Part shown: positions 1 to 8,995 of the stretch, piece after piece
Numbering within the stretch: position 1 is the stretch's first letter
Layout: each line of letters opens with the position of its first letter
From: Haloprofundus salilacus
GTDB taxonomy: Archaea; Halobacteriota; Halobacteria; Halobacteriales; Haloferacaceae
Length of the DNA: 64,000 nucleotides
Assembly: GCF_020150815.1 (NCBI RefSeq)
Contig: NZ_CP083723.1
Location: 2,418,001 to 2,482,000 of the forward strand
Direction of reading: 5' to 3'
The notes under the pieces: generated by a model
What the model was told of the DNA's origin: nothing
The model's input: the letters and a program-made list of their open reading frames with translations, nothing else
The model's database searches: none
Made by a program: the position numbers and the translations under genes

Positions 1-468
1 ACCGTCGAGACGGCCGAACAGAGCGAGAACGCCGTCCGGATGACCGTCGACCGAACCAGCGACGAGGGGACCGTCCTCGTCACGAGCGTCTCCGAGGCCG
101 CGGGCGACGTCTCGGTGACCGTCGACGGCGAGGCGGCCGCGGAGGCCTCCTCGTACGGCGAACTCGAAAGTGCCGCGAACGGAGGCGACAGCTCCGCCTA
201 CATGGTCACCGAGGGGAGCGCCGACGTGCTCGTCGCAGTGAACCACTTCTCGGAGCGCGAAGTCGCGATAGAGGGGAACGAGACGGAAACGAGCGACGGT
301 ACGGAGACGGACGACGGAACCGACGACGCCGCCGACACCGAATCCGGGAACGGCGGCAACGGGGACGACGAGTCGGGGACCTCGTCCACGGAGATGCCCG
401 GCTTCGGCGTCGGCGCCGGGCTCCTCGCGGTGCTGTCGAGCGCCTTCGCGCTCGTCGGCCGGAATTAA
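1..468 (+). CDS. C-terminal part of a PGF-CTERM anchored surface protein (5' truncated by window)
   Basis: The frame is open from the first base, so the gene starts outside the window. The visible 155 residues contain a beta-rich extracellular segment, then a Thr/Asp/Glu/Gly-rich linker of the kind that is O-glycosylated in haloarchaea. It ends with MPGFGVG, a hydrophobic stretch and a short basic tail. That tripartite end is the PGF-CTERM signal, which archaeosortase ArtA processes to attach a lipid. The protein is therefore inferred to be exported and anchored at the cell surface. The identity of its N-terminal domains cannot be judged. Confidence 0.85.
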   Translation, partial: TVETAEQSENAVRMTVDRTSDEGTVLVTSVSEAAGDVSVTVDGEAAAEASSYGELESAANGGDSSAYMVTEGSADVLVAVNHFSEREVAIEGNETETSDGTETDDGTDDAADTESGNGGNGDDESGTSSTEMPGFGVGAGLLAVLSSAFALVGRN

Positions 469-480
469 GCGCGGTATCGA

Positions 481-485
481 TTTTT
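481..485 (+). terminator. T-tract after surface protein gene
   Basis: A run of five T residues starts 12 bases past the stop codon in otherwise GC-rich DNA. Archaeal transcription termination commonly uses such U-tracts without a hairpin. This rests on composition only. Confidence 0.3.
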
Positions 486-520
486 CAGTCACTTCGGTTG
501 ACGCCGGTGCGAGATGGTGA

Positions 521-640
521 CGGTACGGACGGTGACGGCGCGAGATAGCGACGATACGAGATAAAGACGATACGAGACGACGGCGCGAGACGATAGTGCA
601 AGATGAAGACGGTACAAGAGGCCACCGTTCGCGCAGCAGT
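521..640. repeat. Degenerate short tandem repeats
   Basis: The spacer ahead of the oxidoreductase gene repeats variants of GACGATACGAGA and GACGGCGCGAGA several times. It codes for nothing convincing. It may be slippage-derived spacer DNA. Confidence 0.4.
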
Positions 641-689
641 CACGCACGACCGGCACAATTGCTAATTCAGTGGCGCGGAATCGTTCAGT

Positions 690-2087
690 ATGCACGTCGC
701 TATTCTCGGTGCCTACGGAAGCGCGGGCGTCGCCACCGCCGAGCGCCTCGCCGACGCGGACGAAGTCGACCGACTGACGCTCCTCGACGGCGGCGAGCCG
801 GGCGGGGGACTCTGCATCCTCCGCGGCTGTATGCCCTCGAAGGAGGTGCTGTCGGCGGCGGCGCACCGCTACCACGCCCGCCACGACGAGCGCCTCCGCG
901 GCGAGCCGCCGGAGATCGACCTCGAACGGGTCGTCGCCGGCAAGGACGCACACATCCACGGCTTCGCCGAGCACCGCCGGAACGCGGTTCACGCGCTGGC
1001 GACCCACGACGGCGTCGAGTTCGTCGGCGAGAACACCCGCTTCGTCGGCGCGGGGACGCTGGCGGTTGGCGACCGGGAACTGACCCCCGACTACGTCGTC
1101 GTCGCGACCGGGTCGACCGTGAACGTCCCCGACACGCCCGGACTCGACGAGGTTCCGTACTCGACGAGCGCCGACGTGCTCGACGCCACCGAGTTCGGCG
1201 ACTCGGGCATCGTGATGGGGTTCGGCTACGTCGGCGTCGAACTCGCCGCGTATCTCGCGGAGGTGGGCGTGGACCTCACCGTCGTCGAACACGACGACAG
1301 ACCGCTGGACGAGGCCGACCCCGAGTTCGGCGACGACCTGCTCGCGCTCTACCGCGAAGAGTTCGACATCGACGTGCGGACGAACGTGAGCGAGCAACGC
1401 GTCGAGCGAACCGACGACGGCGGCGTCAGGATGTATCTCACCGGAGAGAGCGGCGAGGAGGTCGTCGAAGCGGACCAGTTGTTCCTCTTTACCGGCCGGC
1501 GGCCGAACGTCGACGGCCTGAACCTCGAAGCGACGGGTCTAGAGGCCGAAAGAGGGTGGGTCGAACCGACGATGCAGAGTCGAGACGACGACCGGGTGTT
1601 CGTCGTCGGCGACGCGAACGGCCACGAACCGATTCTGCACGTCGCCAAAGAACAGGGCTTTCTCGCAGCCGACAACGTGTTGGCGCACGCGGCGGGCAAG
1701 GAACTCGAACCATACGAAAACCTCCACCACCACGTCATTTTCTCGGGGGCGTCGGTGTACCCGTACGTCCGTGTCGGTCACTCCGAGCAGTCGGCCGACG
1801 ACGCCGGGGTGAACTACGTCAGCGTCTCGCGGGAAGCGAGCGACGACGGCGTGTTCAAGACGAAGTACGCCACCCGCGGGCGGGCGAAGCTCGTCGTCGA
1901 CGCCGACGACGGCACCGTGCTGGGCTATCAGGGACTACACTACCACGCCGACGTGATGGCGAAGACGATGCAGGTCGTCGTCGAGCGGGAGCTGCGCGTT
2001 GACGAGATACCGGACCGCGCGTACCACCCGACGACGCCCGAGATAATCGACGGACTACTCCGCGCGGCGAAGTCGGAACTTCGGTAG
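690..2087 (+). CDS. Dihydrolipoamide dehydrogenase-like pyridine nucleotide-disulfide oxidoreductase
   Basis: A 465-residue flavoprotein of the class I disulfide reductase family (Lpd, glutathione or mercuric reductase type). The N-terminus has an FAD-binding GAYGSAG loop. The redox pair lies in CILRGCMPSK at about residues 47-56, that is, the CxxxxC active-site disulfide. A second nucleotide-binding loop, GFGYVGVE (about residue 178), should bind NAD(P)H. FVVGDANG near residue 308 is the second FAD motif, and the C-terminal dimerisation domain ends with YHPTTPE, which carries the His of the His-Glu pair. No E1/E2 genes of a 2-oxoacid dehydrogenase are adjacent, so the physiological disulfide substrate is unknown. 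ATG at 690 fits the start of the Rossmann fold. Confidence 0.85.
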   Translation: MHVAILGAYGSAGVATAERLADADEVDRLTLLDGGEPGGGLCILRGCMPSKEVLSAAAHRYHARHDERLRGEPPEIDLERVVAGKDAHIHGFAEHRRNAVHALATHDGVEFVGENTRFVGAGTLAVGDRELTPDYVVVATGSTVNVPDTPGLDEVPYSTSADVLDATEFGDSGIVMGFGYVGVELAAYLAEVGVDLTVVEHDDRPLDEADPEFGDDLLALYREEFDIDVRTNVSEQRVERTDDGGVRMYLTGESGEEVVEADQLFLFTGRRPNVDGLNLEATGLEAERGWVEPTMQSRDDDRVFVVGDANGHEPILHVAKEQGFLAADNVLAHAAGKELEPYENLHHHVIFSGASVYPYVRVGHSEQSADDAGVNYVSVSREASDDGVFKTKYATRGRAKLVVDADDGTVLGYQGLHYHADVMAKTMQVVVERELRVDEIPDRAYHPTTPEIIDGLLRAAKSELR

Positions 2088-2233
2088 TCGCGGCGCTTTG
2101 CGGATTTCCGAGGCTCGGACGGCGATTCGTAAACGACCGTTTGGGAGCCTGTGTCACGTGTTTTCGAGATGACAATACATGATGCGCATGAATGACCAAA
2201 TACAAATGCGCCAGCCGCATACCTGGCGAGTAT

Positions 2234-3733
2234 ATGGTATCACTGTCGTTCGAACCGCTGGCGTACGACGATATTCCGGAGGACGAGCGGCCCTCGCTCG
2301 GGCAAGCGCTCGTTCCGGTCGTCGGTATGCTGTTGTTTTTGAGCGTCGGCGCGATCTGGCTCGAACTCGACGCGCACATGCCGCTTCTGTGGGGCATCGC
2401 GCTGACAGGTCTCGTCGGCCGGTACTGGTACGGCGTCTCCTGGCAGCGGATGTACAAAGGTATCGTGGACGGACTCAGTATGGGGATGCAGGCGATACTC
2501 ATCCTGTTCGTCATCTACATGCTCATCGCCACGTGGACCGACGCCGGGACGATTCCGGGACTCATCTACTACGGATTGGAACTGCTGTCGCCGGCCATCT
2601 TCCTACCCGTGACCGCGCTGTTGGCGACTGGCGTCGCCTTCGCCGTCGGGTCGTCGTGGACGACGGCCGGAACGCTCGGCGTCGCGTTCATCGGCATCGG
2701 GTCGGGGCTCGGCGTCCCGGCGCCGATGACCGCGGGTGCGGTGCTGACCGGCGCGTACACCGGCGATAAGATCTCGCCGCTGTCGGACACGACGAACCTC
2801 GCATCGGCGGTGACGAACACGGACCTCTACACGCACATCCGGACGATGCGCGTCGGGACGGGCATCGCGCTTCTCATCTCGCTCGTCCTCTACAGCTATC
2901 TCGGCCTCGCGGCCACGGGGTCGATTCCCGCCGGACGCGTCGGCGAGATTCAGAGCGCGATTGCAGGTGCATACTCGGTGAGCCCCGTCGTCTTTTTCCC
3001 GCTCGTGGTGACGTTCGGTCTTGCGCTGTACGGCCTTCCAGCACTCCCCTCGTTGACGGCGGGTGTCTTCGCCGGGGCGCTCACCAGCATGGTCGCGCAG
3101 GGCCGACTGGGCGTCAAGGGGTTCATCCACGTCTGGGACGTCGCCCAGAACGGAACCGCGCCGGAGACGAACGTCGCACTGGTGAACGACCTGCTCGCCA
3201 CCGGGGGACTCATCGGTTCGTCGTGGACCATCACCATCGTCGTCGCGGCGCTGGCGCTCGGCGGCCTGCTGGAGCGCACCGGCGTCTTGGCCGTTCTCGC
3301 GTACCACCTGAGCAAGAGGCTCCACAGCGTCGCGGGCATCACGACCGGGACGGCCGTCTCGGCGTTCGGGATGAACGTCCTCGCGGCCGAGCAGTACATG
3401 AGCATCGTCGTCCCCGGCATGAGCCTCCGCGGCATCTACGAGGAGAAGGGTCTCGACAGCCGGAACCTCTCGCGGGCCGTCGAGGCCGCCGGGACGACGA
3501 CGAGCGCGCTCATCCCGTGGAACGCGGGCGGCGTCTACATGGCGGGGGTCCTCGGCGTCCCCGTCTGGGCCGGACAGTGGGGTCTCGCCGGGTACGCGCC
3601 GTACTACTTCCTCGGCTTCCTCTCGCCGCTCGTCCTCGTCGTCATGGGCGTCACCGGCTGGCGCATCACCTACGAGGACCAGGATACGACCGCCGGCATC
3701 CGCGGTGCGGTCGAATCACTCGGCGACGACTGA
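2234..3733 (+). CDS. NhaC-family Na+/H+ antiporter
   Basis: A polytopic membrane protein of about 499 residues with roughly 11-12 hydrophobic segments. It carries NhaC-type signatures: the SDTTNLASAV segment in the middle of the protein and the AEQYMSIVVPGMSLRG to ALIPWNAGGVYMAG region near the C-terminus. It should exchange cytoplasmic Na+ for external H+ across the cytoplasmic membrane, which suits a halophile. An in-frame start exists at 2192, but its extra 14 residues are basic and unlike the family, so the ATG at 2234 is preferred. It is separated by 100-150 bp from the upstream gene and appears monocistronic. Confidence 0.85.
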   Translation: MVSLSFEPLAYDDIPEDERPSLGQALVPVVGMLLFLSVGAIWLELDAHMPLLWGIALTGLVGRYWYGVSWQRMYKGIVDGLSMGMQAILILFVIYMLIATWTDAGTIPGLIYYGLELLSPAIFLPVTALLATGVAFAVGSSWTTAGTLGVAFIGIGSGLGVPAPMTAGAVLTGAYTGDKISPLSDTTNLASAVTNTDLYTHIRTMRVGTGIALLISLVLYSYLGLAATGSIPAGRVGEIQSAIAGAYSVSPVVFFPLVVTFGLALYGLPALPSLTAGVFAGALTSMVAQGRLGVKGFIHVWDVAQNGTAPETNVALVNDLLATGGLIGSSWTITIVVAALALGGLLERTGVLAVLAYHLSKRLHSVAGITTGTAVSAFGMNVLAAEQYMSIVVPGMSLRGIYEEKGLDSRNLSRAVEAAGTTTSALIPWNAGGVYMAGVLGVPVWAGQWGLAGYAPYYFLGFLSPLVLVVMGVTGWRITYEDQDTTAGIRGAVESLGDD

Positions 3734-3768
3734 CGCCTCTTACCGTCGTCGGTCGTCGACGGGCAACG

Positions 3769-4881
3769 TCACCCCCGGACGAGTCTCGATGCGTCGGCGC
3801 CGTCTGCTTCGGCGACCGGAAGCGAAACGCGGACCATCGTTCCGCGCGGCGTCCGTTCTTCGAGGTCGACGGTGCCGTCGGAGTCGTCGATAATCCAGTT
3901 GACCAGCCAGAGACCGATACCGCTGGCGTGGGTGAGCTGCGTCTCCCGACCGGACCGAAACACCGACAGTTCGTCGTGTGGAATCCCCGGGCCGTCGTCG
4001 GCGACGCGGAGGAAGACCCGGTCGCCACGCAGATCGAGGGTGACACGAACACGCGGTCGCTCGGTCGGGTTGTGGACGATTGCGTTCTCCAGAAGGTTGT
4101 TCACCGCGACGCCGAGCAACTGGTTAGCTTGGACCGACCCCGCCTCACCGTAGTCGATTTCGACGCGCGCCTCCGGATGTTCGCTTCGGACCGTCGTCAC
4201 CTCCTGTTCGACGAGCGTCCGGAGGTCGACGATCGTCTGCTCGCTGTCCGAGAGCAGATGTTCGATACGTCGCGCGTTGTCGCCGAGCGACGCGAGATCG
4301 AGCGCCGTGCGCTTGATTATCCTGGCGTGTTCTTCGACGTCGGCGTCGTCCTCGGTCAGGAGGTCGGCGTAGCCGAGGATGACGTTCGAGCGGTTCCGGA
4401 CGTCGTGTCGGAGAACGCGGTTGAGAACGCGAAGCTGTTGGTTGAGTCTGGCCGTCCGCTCGCGTTCGGTGGCGAGACGGGTTTCGGTCGTGCGTCGCTG
4501 GACGTCGTACACGCCGACCAGAAAGCCGACGAGCGCGCCGCTCGTCATCCCGCCGACGAAGACGATGTCCCGATTGCTCAGGACGACGCCCTCCGACAGT
4601 TGGTACAGCATCATCAACGCGACGATGGCGCACGTGACTATCACCCCCGCTGCGCACCAGAATCCGACTTTGGCCACGTTCGAGTCGTCGAACTCCTGTC
4701 GGGTGAGCCAGACCCCACACAGAAAGAGGATGAGCGCGACGCAGAAGGGGATGAACGTCCCGAAGATGAACGTCGCAACCGAACTCGAGCTTCGAAGGCC
4801 GTGGAGCGCGTACACCGCCGCCGTCACGACTGCGAACCCGAAGATGGAGAGATAGCCCAGAGTACGCCCAACAGATTTCAT
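3769..4881 (-). CDS. Membrane sensor histidine kinase
   Basis: A membrane histidine kinase of about 370 residues. The N-terminal third has four hydrophobic segments and no large extracellular domain. A short coiled linker follows (YDVQRRTTETRLATERERT). The phosphoacceptor H-box is VLRHDVRNRSNVILGYADLL, with the N-box NNLLENAIVHN, the G1 box VADDGPGIP and the G2 box GIGLWLVNWI. This is the usual haloarchaeal HisKA/HATPase_c layout. No response regulator gene is adjacent. An upstream in-frame ATG at 4902 exists. The start at 4881 is preferred because a TATA-like CTTTAACT lies near 4913-4920, directly next to a perfect palindrome at 4921-4940 that may control the gene. Confidence 0.8.
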   Translation of the reverse strand: MKSVGRTLGYLSIFGFAVVTAAVYALHGLRSSSSVATFIFGTFIPFCVALILFLCGVWLTRQEFDDSNVAKVGFWCAAGVIVTCAIVALMMLYQLSEGVVLSNRDIVFVGGMTSGALVGFLVGVYDVQRRTTETRLATERERTARLNQQLRVLNRVLRHDVRNRSNVILGYADLLTEDDADVEEHARIIKRTALDLASLGDNARRIEHLLSDSEQTIVDLRTLVEQEVTTVRSEHPEARVEIDYGEAGSVQANQLLGVAVNNLLENAIVHNPTERPRVRVTLDLRGDRVFLRVADDGPGIPHDELSVFRSGRETQLTHASGIGLWLVNWIIDDSDGTVDLEERTPRGTMVRVSLPVAEADGADASRLVRG

Positions 4882-4920
4882 AGAGAGACGGATATGATAC
4901 ATAACGGAGCCAGTTAAAGT

Positions 4921-4940
4921 GTAATAACTTTTGTTATTAC
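4921..4940. promoter_or_regulatory. Perfect palindromic operator candidate upstream of histidine kinase
   Basis: GTAATAAC-TTTT-GTTATTAC is an exact 8-bp inverted repeat around four T residues. It lies in the intergenic region between the divergent histidine kinase and the gene at 5022, immediately upstream of the kinase's TATA-like element. It is strikingly AT-rich against its surroundings. A dimeric DNA-binding regulator is the natural reading; which protein binds it is unknown. Confidence 0.55.
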
Positions 4941-5021
4941 GATAGTACGTCGGAGCGGAGTCGGTCGCGTCCGGGCCGTCGACCGTCCGCCTTATGTCCG
5001 CGACCCCCGAAAGCGGCGAAT

Positions 5022-5636
5022 ATGGAACTGACGACGCGCGGCCGGTACCGGGTTTTCGGACACCCGCGCGACCCCGAGGAGCTGCTGTTGGTCGAACTCG
5101 ACGGCGAGTCGTTCGACCCGACGTACGTCCGGATCGACGGCTACGAGGGCAGTCTCGCCGACGAGGTGTCGGCGCTCCGTCCGGGCTACGTCGTTGAGGC
5201 GACGCTGGCGTGGGACGACGACGGGACGCCCGCGTTCGAGACGGTCGACGTCGAGCAACGGAGTCGCATCGAATTCGTCGACGCCGTGACGGGACTGTTC
5301 GAGGCGGCCAACGAGACGTGGAACGAGGCCGTCGCCGCCGGCGAGGGCATGAACTCCCGCGTCACGCGGGACACCGACGGTCGACCGAACGGCGCGCTCT
5401 ACGTGTTTGCCGAGCAACCGGGCGCGCGCGACCTGTTCGACGAGTTCGAGAGTGGCGTCCTCCCACTGGAACCGCTCCTTCAACGCGTGAACGACGAACG
5501 AGACGACGACGACCCCCGCGAGGTGTTCGTGATGCGTCCGGTTGACGGCGAGTTCGTTGTCGTATACATCGTCTTCGAGAAAGAGGGACTGCTGGCGAAC
5601 ACGGTTCGAGAGACGTACGACTGTCCGCGACGGTGA
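5022..5636 (+). CDS. Haloarchaeal conserved protein of unknown function
   Basis: A 204-residue, soluble, strongly acidic protein with no signal peptide or membrane segment. It looks two-domain. The N-terminal half (about residues 1-80) is beta-rich, with alternating charged and hydrophobic strands. The C-terminal half begins with a helix (FVDAVTGLFEAANETWNEAV) and ends in an alpha/beta unit (GALYVFAEQPGARDLFDEFE...). I recognise the type as a haloarchaea-restricted orphan family but cannot assign a function. It is transcribed divergently from the histidine kinase. Confidence 0.7.
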   Translation: MELTTRGRYRVFGHPRDPEELLLVELDGESFDPTYVRIDGYEGSLADEVSALRPGYVVEATLAWDDDGTPAFETVDVEQRSRIEFVDAVTGLFEAANETWNEAVAAGEGMNSRVTRDTDGRPNGALYVFAEQPGARDLFDEFESGVLPLEPLLQRVNDERDDDDPREVFVMRPVDGEFVVVYIVFEKEGLLANTVRETYDCPRR

Positions 5637-5718
5637 CGGCGTCAAGCGTCGATTTCCGCCGTGTACCACGGGCAAAAACATCGAACAGCGCGCGCCGGTT
5701 CGACGAGCGAGGGCGGCG

Positions 5719-7062
5719 CTACGCGTCCAGTCTGGGGAAGTGGCCTATCGTCTCCGAGCGGAACCCCTCTTCGTCGAACTCGTAGTCGTCGCCGAGGAAT
5801 TCAACGACCCGCTGCGCGTCGTTCATCGCGTTCTTCAGGCAGGTCGACGCACCGGGCGACGGCGTGATGTTGAAGATGATGTTGTCGCCGGCTATCGTCG
5901 CCTCACCCATGTCGAGCGCCTTCGCGTCGGTGTCGACGATCTGCGGTCGGACACCGCCGTAACCTTTCGCGCGCTCGATATCGTCGATTTCGGCCGTCGG
6001 GACGACCTTCTGGACGTTCGGCAGGAAGGCCTGCTTGCCGACTTCGGGCACGTCGTACACCAAGTTCCTGAGCACGTACGGGAGGAGAATCCGGTCCGAG
6101 AGGATGTTCGCGTAACTCAGAATCGAGTCGGCGTTCAACTCGAACACGTCGAAGAAGTCGCCGACCGTCGAGAGGCGACCGCGTTCGAGCGCCGGGACGA
6201 CTTTCGCCGTCGGACCGAACCGCGTGATTGAGTCGTCGTGGACGTCGGCGTCGCCGTGGACCGCCGCGAACGGCAACTTCTTCATCTGGAGCGTGTACAC
6301 CTTCCCGTTCAGCATGTCGTTCGCGAGGAAGAAACTCCCTGCGACGGGGAGCAGCGACATATTCTCGCCGTAGCCCATCTCCTTGGCGATCTGGAGGCTG
6401 TGCGACCCCGCCGCGACGACGACGGCGTCCGAGCGAAACTGGCCCTCGGCGGTCTCAACGCTGAAACCGGTGCCGCGGTCGACGAGTTTCGTCACCTTCG
6501 TCCCGGTGTACACGTCGGCGCCGTCGCGGGCCTGCGCCTCCCGGACGAACGACTCCGACGTTTCGCCGTAGTCGACGACGTAGCCGTCGGACGTCTGCAG
6601 CGCCAGCAGTCGTTCGTCGGGGTCTCTTCCTTCGACCACCTTCGGTTCGAGTTCCTCGATCTCGTCGCGGCCGATGGCTCGAAGCTTCGGGAAGAGGTCG
6701 CCGAACCCTTCGTCCTCGTAGCGGGTCTCCAGCTCCCGGACCTCCTCGTCGCCGACCGCGAGGACCATCTTGCTCCGCTTGCTGTGCATCTCCCGGTCGG
6801 GGTCGTGGTTCTCCAGATACCCCGCCAGCAACTCCGCGCCCTCTTTGACTTCTTCGGCCTTTTCGAGGGTGTAGTTCGTCTCGATGTCCCCAAAGTGCAG
6901 CGTTTGGGAGTTGTTCGTGTGATGGGAGTTGACCGCTGCGATCTCGTCTTCTTTCTCGAACAGCGCGACGTTCTCGATGTCGGTGAAGTTCGACACCGCG
7001 TAGAGCAACGATGCCCCGCTGATTCCGCCGCCAACAATGATCAGATCGTATTTCTCAGGCAT
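5719..7062 (-). CDS. mqo: FAD-dependent malate:quinone oxidoreductase-like protein
   Basis: A 447-residue flavoprotein. The N-terminal DLIIVGGGISGASLLY is the FAD dinucleotide-binding loop, followed by an Mqo-like HHTNNSQTLHFGDIETNYT segment. The FAD-domain return VVVAAGSHSLQIAKEMGYG and the C-terminal NITPSPGASTCLKNAM resemble malate:quinone oxidoreductase, which oxidises malate to oxaloacetate at the membrane and passes electrons to menaquinone. It is somewhat shorter than bacterial Mqo (about 490-500 residues), so a related 2-hydroxyacid dehydrogenase is possible. It stands alone on the minus strand ahead of a tRNA gene. Confidence 0.7.
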   Translation of the reverse strand: MPEKYDLIIVGGGISGASLLYAVSNFTDIENVALFEKEDEIAAVNSHHTNNSQTLHFGDIETNYTLEKAEEVKEGAELLAGYLENHDPDREMHSKRSKMVLAVGDEEVRELETRYEDEGFGDLFPKLRAIGRDEIEELEPKVVEGRDPDERLLALQTSDGYVVDYGETSESFVREAQARDGADVYTGTKVTKLVDRGTGFSVETAEGQFRSDAVVVAAGSHSLQIAKEMGYGENMSLLPVAGSFFLANDMLNGKVYTLQMKKLPFAAVHGDADVHDDSITRFGPTAKVVPALERGRLSTVGDFFDVFELNADSILSYANILSDRILLPYVLRNLVYDVPEVGKQAFLPNVQKVVPTAEIDDIERAKGYGGVRPQIVDTDAKALDMGEATIAGDNIIFNITPSPGASTCLKNAMNDAQRVVEFLGDDYEFDEEGFRSETIGHFPRLDA

Positions 7063-7185
7063 AGTTAGCTGTGATACTCAGTCTCGTGTCGATACTCGTC
7101 TCCCGGTAGTTAATTCACTTTTCATACGAGTACATCTCGCCACCGCGGGGAGAACCGGGGACACCGGACGTGCGCAGAACTCGGA

Positions 7186-7260
7186 TGGGCCCTGCCGGAT
7201 TTGAACCAACGACCACTCGGTTATGAGCCGAGCGCTCTAACCAGACTGAGCTAAGGGCCC
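7186..7260 (-). tRNA. tRNA with CAT anticodon (Ile2 or elongator Met)
   Basis: A full cloverleaf can be folded on the minus strand: acceptor GGGCCCT/AGGGCCC, anticodon stem CTCGG/CCGAG with loop CTCATAA, T-loop TTCAAAT and discriminator A. The anticodon is CAU. It lacks the three G-C pairs of initiator tRNA in the anticodon stem. Its GGGCC start and CTTAGCTCAGT arm resemble isoleucine tRNA read with agmatidine-modified CAU, but elongator Met cannot be excluded by eye. Confidence 0.9.
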
Positions 7261-7380
7261 CCGTTCGTCGTACTATCGGGCTTCCCTTTAGCGTTATCTA
7301 TCGACGCTGTAGTTCCAAAGCGAACGAGGTACGGAGCCCAGAGCGTTGTCGCTCGTCGAAGCGAGTTCGAGAGAAAACGA

Positions 7381-7453
7381 CGCCGTCGCCAGGACTCGAA
7401 CCTGGGACCACCTCGTTAACAGCGAGGTGCTCTACCAACTGAGCTACGACGGC
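7381..7453 (-). tRNA. tRNA-Asn(GTT)
   Basis: Minus-strand cloverleaf with acceptor GCCGTCG/CGACGGC, anticodon stem CCTCG/CGAGG, loop CTGTTAA (anticodon GTT), T-stem CCAGG/CCTGG with loop TTCGAGT, and discriminator G. It lies between another tRNA and the CCA-adding enzyme gene. Confidence 0.95.
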
Positions 7454-7598
7454 TTGCTGCACCCTTTCGTATTCGGGTTGATTTGATAGGGCTTTCGTTT
7501 TCCCCCGACTGCGTCTGTCGGTCGCACACCCTGAGACATCGCTCGTACGCCGTCTACGCACCGACACGCTTTCGCCGCGACCGTTCGAACGCGGGCAC

Positions 7599-8951
7599 AT
7601 GTCCGACCTCGACCGCGTCGTCGCGTCCGTCCGCGAGCGAATCGACCCCGACGCCGACGAACGCGCCGCCCTCGCCGCAGCCGTCGACGCCCTCCGCGAG
7701 CGCGTCAAGGCGGCCGTCGCCGAACTCCCGGTCGACGCCGACGCTGTCCAGGTCGGCAGCACCGCCCGCGGCACGTGGCTCTCTGGCGACCGCGACATCG
7801 ACCTCTTCGTCCGCTTTCCGCCGGACCTCCCGCGCGAGGACCTCGAACGCTACGGGTTGGAAGTCGGCCGCGCGGTGCTCCCGGGCGGCCACGAGGAGTA
7901 CGCCGAGCATCCGTACGTGAAGGGGGAGTTCGAGGGGTTCGAGGTGGACCTCGTCCCCTGCTATGACGTGCCCGAGGCGACCGACATCCAGTCGGCGGTC
8001 GACCGGACGCCGTTCCACAACGCCTACCTCGACGAGCGGTTGGACGACAGCCTCCGCGCCGACGTTCGCGTGTTCAAACGCTTCCTCAAAGGAATCGGCG
8101 CGTACGGCAGCGACCTCCGCACGAAGGGTTTCTCGGGCTATCTCTCCGAACTCCTCGTGCTGGAACACGGCGGCTTCGAACCGCTGCTGCGCGCCGCCGC
8201 CGACTGGCACCCGCCCGTCGAGTTCGACCCGGAGGACCACAGCCGGGCGACGTTCGACGACCCGCTCGTCGTCGTCGACCCGACCGACCCGGAGCGGAAC
8301 GTCGCCGCGGTACTCTCGGCGGCGAACGTCGCGCGACTTCAGCACTACGCCCGCGATCTGCTCGCGGACCCTCGCGAGGAACTGTTCTTCCCGCCGGGCG
8401 AGGAGTCGTTCTCGGCGGCCGACGTGCGCGAACAGTTCGACCGGCGTGGGACCTACCCGCTCGCCGTCGTCTTCGACGCGCCTGCAGTCGTCGATGACCA
8501 ACTCTACCCGCAGTTGGAGAAGTCGCTGTCGGGCGTCGTTTCAGAACTCGATCGCCGCGGCTTCGACCCGTTGCGGGCGACGGCGATGGCCGACGACCGC
8601 GCGGTGCTGTTCGTCGAGTGTTCGGTCGCAGAGCGCTCGACGATTTCGCGCCACGTGGGACCGCCGGTGGCGGTGCAACAGCACGCGTCCGGATTCTTCG
8701 GGAAGTACGGGGCCGACGACGAGGTGTACGGCCCGTTCATCGACGGCGACCGTTACGTCGTCGAGCGCGAGCGCGAGTTCACGACGCCCGAAGCGCTGCT
8801 GTCGAGCGATGCGCTGTTCGACGTGGCGTTGGGTGCGCAGGTGGAGTCGGCGCTCCGAGAAGAGTACGACGCGCTGGTCGGTGACGAGGTAGCAACGCTG
8901 GCCGATGAGTTCGGCGACGAACTCCGCGCTTACTTCGAGCCGAAACCGTAG
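7599..8951 (+). CDS. cca: Archaeal CCA-adding tRNA nucleotidyltransferase
   Basis: A 450-residue class I (archaeal) CCA-adding enzyme, which builds or repairs the 3' CCA of tRNAs from CTP and ATP without a nucleic acid template. The nucleotidyltransferase motif GSTARGTWLSGDRDIDLF (about residues 50-67) contains the catalytic Asp pair, and the third acidic residue lies in GFEVDLVPCY. The central RVFKRFLKGIGAYGSDLRTKGFSGYLSELLV stretch matches the archaeal enzyme. Length is normal. It diverges from two tRNA genes, whose products it would mature. Confidence 0.93.
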   Translation: MSDLDRVVASVRERIDPDADERAALAAAVDALRERVKAAVAELPVDADAVQVGSTARGTWLSGDRDIDLFVRFPPDLPREDLERYGLEVGRAVLPGGHEEYAEHPYVKGEFEGFEVDLVPCYDVPEATDIQSAVDRTPFHNAYLDERLDDSLRADVRVFKRFLKGIGAYGSDLRTKGFSGYLSELLVLEHGGFEPLLRAAADWHPPVEFDPEDHSRATFDDPLVVVDPTDPERNVAAVLSAANVARLQHYARDLLADPREELFFPPGEESFSAADVREQFDRRGTYPLAVVFDAPAVVDDQLYPQLEKSLSGVVSELDRRGFDPLRATAMADDRAVLFVECSVAERSTISRHVGPPVAVQQHASGFFGKYGADDEVYGPFIDGDRYVVEREREFTTPEALLSSDALFDVALGAQVESALREEYDALVGDEVATLADEFGDELRAYFEPKP

Positions 8952-8995
8952 GTACGCCGAACCGACCCTGTAGCGACGCGGAACTGCGGTTGTGA

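Noticed and set aside
596-2002. Long arginine-rich frame overlapping the oxidoreductase gene
   Set aside because: A shadow frame: very high Arg content, typical of the wrong frame in GC-rich DNA, while the frame at 690-2087 has all family motifs.
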